The translations under genes were made by a program, and so were the position numbers. Below are positions 1 through 4,366 of a stretch of DNA of 7,038 nucleotides, piece after piece (position 1 is the stretch's first letter; each line of letters starts with the position of its first letter). Below the pieces are notes generated by a model, which was not told the origin of the DNA, did no database searches, and saw only the letters and a list, made by a program, of their open reading frames with translations. Source of the stretch: JBKHBQ01 sp046542305 (GTDB lineage: Bacteria > Bacteroidota > Bacteroidia > Bacteroidales > 4484-276). Where the stretch lies: positions 1 to 7,038 of the forward strand of contig JBKHBQ010000203.1 of assembly GCA_046542305.1 (NCBI GenBank), given 5' to 3'.

Positions 1-601
1 CGAACTGCGGCTTCACAGGACCCGGAATACTGAATTCCCCTATTCGGGTGTCATGCTGTATTCGTCCCAATGCTTCCGTGACGGGCTGTTTGCCGTGCTG
101 GTTAACATCGACATGGTTGAAAACGCCAAGTTCGCCTTCTGGCTGAAAAGCTACCACCACGACGTTCACGAGGAGGATATCGTGGAGGTGATGAACCAGA
201 GCAATTTCAGGTTCAAGGGCGTGGACTACCAGAAGATGCTGTTTACGCATCACGGCGGTACCCACTATGAACTCGACCACCACCAGAGAGCAAATGGCTG
301 TGTTACCCGAAAGGGCCCTCATCTGCTTTCCATCGAACGCGAGAACGGATGGCTGGACTGGAGGATCGATGGGATTCTGGTCAAACGAATGCGGGATCCG
401 CATCCGGAGCACCACTACGGGCTCATCATCGATTGGGAGCCGTGCGGGGTCGTTCCGAAGGAAGCGGTAAGTTTCGTAAGCCGGCTTGTGGTGATGGATA
501 CCCCGGAGAAATTTCCGGTGGGGTCGATTAGCCGGGAAGGATTGACGGAGTATTTCAAACAGAACGGAGGGGGCTATGGAAAAGCTTATTCTGGGGCGTG
601 A
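1..601 (+). CDS. Partial GH16-like (concanavalin A-like glucanase fold) protein, 5' end outside window
   Basis: The reading frame is open from base 2 through the ATG at 53, with no stop between, so this is the 3' part of a longer gene and the ATG is probably internal. The sequence resembles glycoside hydrolase family 16. An SGVMLYSSQCF stretch (about 47-79) matches the usual 'SG..ySkq.F' strand, AFWL (134-145) matches the conserved paFWL, and HEEDIVEVM follows at 167-193. That gives E-x-D-x-x-E (E at 170-172, D at 176-178, E at 185-187), the beta-bulge form of the GH16 nucleophile/Asp/acid-base motif, although the second position is Glu instead of the usual aliphatic residue. Further on, LSIERENGWLDWRIDG resembles the 'h.y.ieW....i.wyvDG' strands. 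Any signal peptide lies outside the window. GH16 enzymes cleave beta-1,3/1,4-glucans, agars or carrageenans; the substrate cannot be told here. The assignment comes from motif reading only. A non-catalytic lectin-like protein is the main alternative. Confidence 0.5.
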   Translation, partial: ELRLHRTRNTEFPYSGVMLYSSQCFRDGLFAVLVNIDMVENAKFAFWLKSYHHDVHEEDIVEVMNQSNFRFKGVDYQKMLFTHHGGTHYELDHHQRANGCVTRKGPHLLSIERENGWLDWRIDGILVKRMRDPHPEHHYGLIIDWEPCGVVPKEAVSFVSRLVVMDTPEKFPVGSISREGLTEYFKQNGGGYGKAYSGA

Positions 602-881
602 AGCCTTCGAATCGTTTAAGGAAGCCCTGGAGGAGGAGTGTGAGAGGGAAGTTGGAAAGAGGCCGGAGGAATCCGCGCCTGTGAAGCCCAAACGCGAACC
701 CTTCGTCAGAAGCCATGAGAAGGTGGGGCGCAATGATCCTTGCCCGTGCGGGAGCAAATTGAAATTCAAGAAGTGCTGCCTGCCCATTTTGGAAGGCAGT
801 CTTCAGCGTTTAATCGTTCAAAGCAGAAAGGAACTTCAGAACAATAACGAAGTGGAAAAAAGTAATCCGGTTTTCGGATAA
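576..881 (+). CDS. Small SEC-C motif (zinc-binding) protein
   Basis: This is a 101-residue protein. Residues 1-48 are charged and probably helical, rich in Glu, Lys and Arg. A SEC-C motif follows at residues 51-68 with GRNDPCPCGS, then Cys67-Cys68; the four ligands C56, C58, C67 and C68 form C-x-C-x8-C-C. A short Lys/Asn-rich tail ends the protein. In SecA this motif binds zinc and contacts SecB and the ribosome. It also occurs in many small stand-alone proteins of unknown role, and this one has no SecA ATPase domain. The start at 576 lies inside the last codons of the preceding gene (26-bp overlap), with GGAGG at 566-570 five bases ahead, which suggests translational coupling. That purine run also encodes glycines of the upstream protein. 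No function is assigned beyond a probable zinc-binding adaptor. Confidence 0.75.
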   Translation: MEKLILGREAFESFKEALEEECEREVGKRPEESAPVKPKREPFVRSHEKVGRNDPCPCGSKLKFKKCCLPILEGSLQRLIVQSRKELQNNNEVEKSNPVFG

Positions 882-886
882 GAGTA

Positions 887-894
887 TAAATTTG
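887..894 (+). promoter_or_regulatory. Candidate Bacteroidota -7 element for the dUTPase gene
   Basis: TAAATTTG matches the Bacteroidota -7 consensus TAnnTTTG exactly and ends 16 bases before the ATG at 911, giving a short leader. No convincing TTG/TTTG -33 element sits 19-20 bases upstream, so the dUTPase gene could instead be read through from the SEC-C gene, which stops at 881. Confidence 0.4.
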
Positions 895-910
895 TAACCA
901 GTGATTTAGT

Positions 911-1348
911 ATGAAAGTAAAAGTAGTAAGGGAGTCTGACCGCGTCAGGCTGCCACAGTATCCAACAGAACAAAGCATAGGGCTGGACATGTACGCATTC
1001 AATAACGTGCCCATCGAGATTCAGTCCGGCAAGATCAAGCTCATCCCCACGGGACTTCGCATAGAGGTCCCGCCGGGCTATGAGCTGCAAATCCGCACAT
1101 CGAGCGCGCTTGCACTTACCACCGGTGTGATTGTCCTGAATTCCCCCGGCTCCATCAACAGTGGGTATGAGGGGGAAATCAATGTGATCCTGGCGAACTT
1201 TTCGCCAAACAGTTTTACGGTGAACCGCGGCGATATCATTGCACAGGCTGTAATGGCAAAAGTAGAGCATGTGGAGTTCGAGATTACCGATGGACTTGGG
1301 AAACCGAGCGCGACCAATTTCTACGGATTCGGTCCTTCGCTGAATTAA
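911..1348 (+). CDS. dUTPase-family protein with altered active-site motifs
   Basis: The 145-residue length and the whole strand order fit the trimeric dUTPase family, which hydrolyses dUTP to dUMP and pyrophosphate. Recognisable blocks are motif 1 SIGLDMYA (residues 22-29), motif 2 RTSSALA (62-68), the hairpin GVIVLNSPGSINSGYEGE (72-89, motif 3), RGDIIAQ (106-112, motif 4) and a C-terminal GFG (139-141, motif 5). The uracil-stacking Tyr86 and Phe140 and the motif 1 Asp26 are kept. Compared with the consensus, however, motif 2 P-R-S reads T-S-S, the motif 3 catalytic Asp is Asn83 and the YRGE Arg is Glu87, the motif 4 Arg is Ile109, and the motif 5 Arg position is Thr135. Fold membership is confident; catalytic activity on dUTP is doubtful, so the symbol dut is withheld. 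The gene starts 29 bases after the SEC-C stop and ends before a hairpin terminator. Confidence 0.85.
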   Translation: MKVKVVRESDRVRLPQYPTEQSIGLDMYAFNNVPIEIQSGKIKLIPTGLRIEVPPGYELQIRTSSALALTTGVIVLNSPGSINSGYEGEINVILANFSPNSFTVNRGDIIAQAVMAKVEHVEFEITDGLGKPSATNFYGFGPSLN

Positions 1349-1360
1349 GTCCCTGAACGC

Positions 1361-1390
1361 AAAATCCTGTCTTTGTCCGGACAGGATTTT
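1361..1390. terminator. Bidirectional intrinsic terminator after the dUTPase-family gene
   Basis: An 11-bp perfect inverted repeat (1361-1371 with 1380-1390, core ATCCTGTC/GACAGGAT) encloses an 8-base loop. It starts 12 bases after the dUTPase-family stop. On the plus strand it ends in a run of six T. On the minus strand it ends in AAAA pairing to TTTT, so it could also stop transcription coming from the tRNA side. Confidence 0.85.
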
Positions 1391-1418
1391 TTGTTAACTT
1401 TGCCTTCGCAGGCACCGG

Positions 1419-1496
1419 AAAAAAGAACGCTCTCCGCGCGCAAGATGCATACAAGTTTTTTTAGTACCCTTGTAAGCTGCTTTCACAGAGAGCGTT
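1419..1496 (-). terminator. Nested inverted-repeat element with U-tract downstream of tRNA-Leu
   Basis: On the minus strand, AACGCTCTC (1496-1488) pairs perfectly with GAGAGCGTT (1434-1426) across 53 bases, and the closing arm is followed by C and six T (1425-1419). Inside, TACAAG (1474-1469) pairs with CTTGTA (1455-1450) around an A-rich loop. It begins 14 bases after the mature 3' end of tRNA-Leu. It is most simply an unusually large terminator for the tRNA transcript. A small structured RNA of about 78 nt processed from the same transcript, or made on its own, is the alternative. I do not recognise it as a known RNA family. Confidence 0.5.
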
Positions 1497-1509
1497 ATAA
1501 ATGTTCAGG

Positions 1510-1593
1510 TGCCCAGAACAGGAATCGAACCTGCACTTCCTAGTGGAAACTAGTCCCTGAAACTAGCGCGTCTACCAGTTCCGCCATCTGGGC
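1510..1593 (-). tRNA. tRNA-Leu (anticodon CAG)
   Basis: Read on the minus strand, the 84-nt gene folds as a class II tRNA. The acceptor GCCCAGA pairs perfectly with TCTGGGC and A is the discriminator. There is a D-arm with GGTAGA and an anticodon stem CTAGT/ACTAG with loop TTCAGGG, which gives anticodon CAG for CUG codons. A long variable arm (TTTCC/GGAAG) is typical of tRNA-Leu, and the T-arm is GCAGG-TTCGATT-CCTGT. The 3' CCA is not encoded (the genome continues CCT), so it must be added after transcription. The promoter is at 1604-1633. Confidence 0.97.
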
Positions 1594-1603
1594 TAACGGG
1601 GTG

Positions 1604-1633
1604 CAAAAATACTATTTTCCGCAACCCCGGCAA
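1604..1633 (-). promoter_or_regulatory. Bacteroidota-type promoter for tRNA-Leu
   Basis: On the minus strand, TTG (1633-1631) is followed after exactly 19 bases by TATTTTTG (1611-1604), a full match to the -33 TTG / -7 TAnnTTTG consensus. The -7 element ends 10 bases before the tRNA 5' end, predicting a leader of only a few bases. Confidence 0.75.
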
Positions 1634-1699
1634 TTTTTTATGATATTTTTTTTGGGATTTTTCGCATCCCCTGGCAACCTGCTGAATCACAGCTATCCA

Positions 1700-2899
1700 C
1701 TACAGCGTCCGTCCCGGATATACCTTCAGGGCCTCTTCGAGGGCTTTCATGGCACGGGCAAGGTCGCCTACATTGAGCACGTAGCTGATCCTCACTTCGT
1801 CGAGGCCGCGTCCGGGTGTGGAATAAAAACCGGTGGCCGGGGCCATCATCACGGTTTCATTGTTGTAGTTGAAATCTTCGAGCAGCCACTGACAGAACTT
1901 ATCCGAGTCGTCGATAGGCAGTTTGGCCACTACATAAAATGCTCCCGAAGGTTTGGGACAGTATGCCCCCTCCATATTGTTGATGGCTTCGTAAACAAGA
2001 TTGCGGCGGCTGTGATATTCCTGCAGCACCTCCACGAAATATTCATCAGGCGTGGCAATGGCGGCTTCAGCGGCTACCTGGCCAAGGCTGGGCGGGCTGA
2101 GCCTTGCCTGCGCGAATTTCATGGCCGAGGCCATCAACTCCTGGTTTTTGGAGATCATCACCCCTACCCTGACCCCGCACATGCTGTAGCGCTTGGATAC
2201 AGAATCGATCAGCACGGTGTGCTGCTCCAGTCCCTCAAGGTGCATCACCGAGTGGTGCTTACGTCCGTCATAGCAAAATTCGCGGTACACCTCGTCGGCG
2301 ATCAGGAAAAGGTCGTGTTTCAGGGCAAGATCCTTCAGCACCTTCAATTCTTCTTCGGTATAAAGATATCCGGTCGGATTGTTGGGATTACACACCAGGA
2401 TGGCTTTGGTCCGTGGGGTGATGGCCCTTTCAAAATCCGCAATGGGCGGCAGTGCAAACCCGGATTCGATATCGGAATTAATAGGAACTACTTTTATGCC
2501 TGCGTTGGTGGCAAAGCCATTGTAATTGGCATAAAACGGCTCGGGAATGATCACCTCGTCATCCGGGTCCATGATGGACTGCATGGTGAACAGCAGCGCT
2601 TCTGAAGCGCCGGCGCCTACGATGATCTCGTCGGGCGAGATATGAATATTGTATTTTTTGTAATATTCCGCCAGTTTTTCGCGGTAGCTGACAATCCCTG
2701 CCGAGTGGCTGTAAGCCACAAGCTTTTCTGGATAATTTCTAACAGCAGCAAGCGCGATTTCAGGCGTCTTGATATCAGGCTGGCCAATGTTGAGGAAGTA
2801 CACCTTTACGCCCCTTTTTATAGCGGCTTCGGCGAACGGAACCAGCTTTCGGATGGGTGATGCGGGCATCTTTTTGCCCTTGTTGGAAAGTTTCGGCAT
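1700..2899 (-). CDS. PLP-dependent class I/II aminotransferase (aspartate aminotransferase-like)
   Basis: This is a 399-residue fold-type I PLP enzyme of normal length. Landmarks are GQPD (39-42), the phosphate-binding GAGASEA (95-101), NPNNPTG (171-177) with the Asn that contacts the cofactor, ADEVY (201-205) whose Asp202 pairs with the pyridine nitrogen, SVSKRYSMCGVRVG with the Schiff-base Lys236 and the phosphate-contacting Arg244, and Arg370 in EVRISYV, which binds the substrate alpha-carboxylate. It is expected to be cytosolic and to move an amino group between an amino acid such as aspartate and 2-oxoglutarate. The AspC-like label is a family-level guess; other amino acids or a biosynthetic role such as methionine-cycle or LL-DAP transamination cannot be excluded. 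The start at 2899 gives the full N-terminus; Met11 (2869) is possible but less likely. No terminator is evident before tRNA-Leu, so read-through into it is possible. Confidence 0.93.
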   Translation of the reverse strand: MPKLSNKGKKMPASPIRKLVPFAEAAIKRGVKVYFLNIGQPDIKTPEIALAAVRNYPEKLVAYSHSAGIVSYREKLAEYYKKYNIHISPDEIIVGAGASEALLFTMQSIMDPDDEVIIPEPFYANYNGFATNAGIKVVPINSDIESGFALPPIADFERAITPRTKAILVCNPNNPTGYLYTEEELKVLKDLALKHDLFLIADEVYREFCYDGRKHHSVMHLEGLEQHTVLIDSVSKRYSMCGVRVGVMISKNQELMASAMKFAQARLSPPSLGQVAAEAAIATPDEYFVEVLQEYHSRRNLVYEAINNMEGAYCPKPSGAFYVVAKLPIDDSDKFCQWLLEDFNYNNETVMMAPATGFYSTPGRGLDEVRISYVLNVGDLARAMKALEEALKVYPGRTL

Positions 2900-2919
2900 C
2901 GTATTGATATTTGGTTTTT

Positions 2920-2953
2920 AAAAAACAAAAAATCCCGGCTAAATAAGCCGGGA
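2920..2953 (-). terminator. Intrinsic terminator of the DUF1573 gene
   Basis: On the minus strand, TCCCGGCT (2953-2946) pairs perfectly with AGCCGGGA (2940-2933) around a 5-base loop, followed by TTTTTT-G-TTTTTT. It lies 65 bases past the DUF1573 stop. Its U-tract ends only about 20 bases before the aminotransferase ATG, so it lies in that gene's upstream region. Confidence 0.9.
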
Positions 2954-2961
2954 CAAAGGTC
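2954..2961 (-). promoter_or_regulatory. Candidate -7 element for the aminotransferase gene
   Basis: Minus-strand GACCTTTG differs from TAnnTTTG only at the first base and touches the terminator hairpin. A start site a few bases downstream would fall inside the hairpin's 5' arm. No clear -33 element is present, so this is tentative. It is the only plausible promoter seen that would avoid the strong terminator. Confidence 0.35.
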
Positions 2962-3018
2962 AGAAATTTTTTATGAATCAGGCTATATGGCACCTAATTT
3001 AATATGATTCTACACCGC

Positions 3019-3483
3019 TTAGTTGGCTTTTTTGCCGATGGTACTGGTGTTTTCGGGTGTGCCAGTTTGTTCTTCCTTCACCACCTGTCCTTTAATGCGA
3101 AGCATGATGTTTGGATTCTTTGCATTGGATTGCACGGTAACGGTTTTGTTGATGCGGCCGATGCGGTTAGTTTTATATTCCACATGGATCACTTCGCTCT
3201 GGCCGGGAAGGATGGGCTCGCGGGGCCACTTGGGAACCGTACATCCGCAGGACGATCTTACGTTGGTAAGAATCAGCGGCTCTTTGCCGGTGTTGGTAAA
3301 TTTAAACTCGCATTTTCCATCGCCCTGGTAGGGAACTGTACCATAATCGTGCACAGTTTTCTCAAAGGTAATTTCCGGTGCATTCGGATTTTCCTGGGCC
3401 GGATTGGCATTTTTTGCAGTTTGTGCCGAAAGACCCATCACAGCAAAAACCAATGTTGCAAGTATTAAAACAGCCTTTTTCAT
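3019..3483 (-). CDS. DUF1573 domain-containing secreted (periplasmic) protein
   Basis: This 154-residue protein starts with MKK and a hydrophobic signal peptide ending in GLSA, with likely cleavage before Gln21, as is common in Bacteroidota. A linker rich in Asn, Ala and Pro (about 22-36) precedes the DUF1573 domain (about 37-135). That domain is an Ig-like beta-sandwich marked by FEKTVHDYGTV, FKFTNTGKEPL, SSCGCTVPKWP (Cys79, Cys81) and LPGQSEVIHVEY. The tail is hydrophilic. DUF1573 proteins are abundant in Bacteroidota and no biochemical role is established; the paired cysteines suggest an oxidised or metal-bound site, which is inference. The gene has its own -7 element upstream and a strong terminator downstream, so it is probably monocistronic. 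Confidence 0.93.
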   Translation of the reverse strand: MKKAVLILATLVFAVMGLSAQTAKNANPAQENPNAPEITFEKTVHDYGTVPYQGDGKCEFKFTNTGKEPLILTNVRSSCGCTVPKWPREPILPGQSEVIHVEYKTNRIGRINKTVTVQSNAKNPNIMLRIKGQVVKEEQTGTPENTSTIGKKAN

Positions 3484-3538
3484 TTTAAAAAGATTTTTTT
3501 ATGAAACTATTTGTTAACTATCTGTATTTCTTCAATCA

Positions 3539-3546
3539 CAAAGGTA
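3539..3546 (-). promoter_or_regulatory. Candidate -7 element for the DUF1573 gene
   Basis: Minus-strand TACCTTTG is an exact TAnnTTTG match, 55 bases upstream of the ATG at 3483, giving a leader of roughly 50 A/T-rich bases. The nearest upstream TTG is spaced about 25 bases away, longer than usual, so the -33 part is weak. Confidence 0.55.
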
Positions 3547-3650
3547 TGAAAGAATATGTTTTTTTATCATTCAACGAAATTTTTTGTAATTCATTTCACT
3601 TCCCTAAACAATTTATTTCCAGCTAATCAATAGCTTAGAACTAAAATTTC

Positions 3651-3682
3651 TTTGTTAATGAAATGTAAATAGGCTAATTTTG
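3651..3682 (+). promoter_or_regulatory. Bacteroidota-type promoter for the lipoprotein gene
   Basis: TTTG (3651-3654), a 20-base spacer and TAATTTTG (3675-3682) match the TTTG-N19-20-TAnnTTTG consensus fully. The predicted start site near 3686-3690 lies about 20 bases before the ATG at 3707. A possible TTG start at 3680 falls inside the -7 element, so translation cannot begin there from this promoter. Confidence 0.75.
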
Positions 3683-3706
3683 AAACCACATCAACAACCA
3701 ATGTCA

Positions 3707-4228
3707 ATGAAAAATATGCTGTTCCTGGTCGTCATGCTTTTGTTGTCGGCCCTGATTTCGTGTTCATCTTCAAAACAAAACAAATCCGGAAATATGGCCA
3801 AAAACGGATCCATGGCAGGTACGCCTTCGCCGCCTGCAATTATCTACAAAACCGGCGGAGACTATTTTTACCATGTGCCTGTGACGCTGAATGACCAAAA
3901 AACCAGGGTGGCTTCGTTTCCAGCCTTCAGCGACCTGAAACGTAACGGCGAATTCGTGTACCCTACCCGTCTTGAAAACGGCTGGCTGCTCGACAACCGG
4001 GGCATCGGCCCCAATACGGTGTTTCTAAGGTTTACCTATCAGGATTACTACACCATGGACAATATTCCGAATGCGGAACGGTTGATGAACTACATCATCG
4101 ATATGGATCCCTTTACGGAAATGTACGAATGCGGCCGGCGCGGCGATTATGGTGACATTGAGGCCGAACTGAATGAGATGATCCGCTCGGGAAAGCTCGA
4201 CGGGTGCAGGAAATTGACCGGGAAATAA
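3707..4228 (+). CDS. Putative lipoprotein of unknown function
   Basis: This 173-residue protein has a type II signal peptide: a short N-terminus with Lys2, a hydrophobic stretch (4-15) and the lipobox L-I-S-C with Cys19 as the lipidated residue. Residues 20-28 (Ser/Lys/Asn-rich) lack the acidic residues of the Bacteroidota surface-export signal, so a periplasm-facing anchor is more likely (inference). After a low-complexity linker (about 22-44) comes a compact domain with YKTGGDYFYHVPVTLN, a YPTRLENGWLLDNRGIG block, TVFLRFTYQDY, and a C-terminal half with MDPFTEMYECG (Cys142) and a late Cys167 that might pair with it. I recall similar small lipoproteins of unknown function in Bacteroidota but no named family. 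The start at 3707 is chosen because the promoter lies just upstream; ATG 3701 would add two residues. Confidence 0.85.
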   Translation: MKNMLFLVVMLLLSALISCSSSKQNKSGNMAKNGSMAGTPSPPAIIYKTGGDYFYHVPVTLNDQKTRVASFPAFSDLKRNGEFVYPTRLENGWLLDNRGIGPNTVFLRFTYQDYYTMDNIPNAERLMNYIIDMDPFTEMYECGRRGDYGDIEAELNEMIRSGKLDGCRKLTGK

Positions 4229-4299
4229 AGCCGCATCCGTTTTTCAGCTTCAGATGATGTGGCAATTTGATGTCTTCGCTCTGAATCCGAAGGAGAATC

Positions 4300-4311
4300 C
4301 CTGCCGGCAGG
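4300..4311. repeat. 12-bp perfect palindrome
   Basis: CCTGCCGGCAGG is a perfect palindrome in the convergent intergenic region, next to the terminator. No other copy was noticed in the window. It could extend the terminator structure or be chance. Confidence 0.5.
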
Positions 4312-4316
4312 AAAAC

Positions 4317-4345
4317 AAAAACCCCCGTCAACAACGGAGGCTTTT
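4317..4345. terminator. Bidirectional terminator between the convergent lipoprotein and T9SS-cargo genes
   Basis: The arms CCCCCGT (4322-4328) and ACGGAGG (4334-4340) form a 7-bp stem with one G-T pair and a 5-base loop. On the minus strand it is followed by TTTTT-G-TTTT and ends the T9SS-cargo transcript 27 bases after its stop. On the plus strand it is followed by CTTTTGCTTT and can end the lipoprotein transcript. Confidence 0.8.
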
Positions 4346-4366
4346 GCTTTATCTTTTCTGATTTCG

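Noticed and set aside
836..1270. Minus-strand open frame of 144 codons
   Set aside because: It is antisense to the dUTPase-family gene and shows no recognisable protein features.
1426..1496. Inverted repeat as an integron attC site
   Set aside because: The ends do not match the RYYYAAC/GTTRRRY core sites and there is no integrase or cassette array.
1510..1593. tRNA-Leu as an integration site for a mobile element
   Set aside because: I saw no second copy of the tRNA 3' end and no integrase or element-type genes in the window.
1654..1670. Short hairpin GGGAT/ATCCC as terminator of the aminotransferase gene
   Set aside because: Only 5 bp, and on the minus strand it is followed by A, not T, residues.
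1601..2605. Long open frame (334 codons) on the plus strand
   Set aside because: It is antisense to the aminotransferase, whose catalytic motifs are all present on the minus strand; the translation is His/Gly-rich without family resemblance.
3004..3468. Plus-strand open frame of 154 codons
   Set aside because: It mirrors the DUF1573 gene on the other strand, which has a signal peptide, domain motifs, promoter and terminator.
3680..3706. TTG at 3680 as start of the lipoprotein gene
   Set aside because: It lies within the promoter -7 element and would add nine residues before a normal lipoprotein signal.
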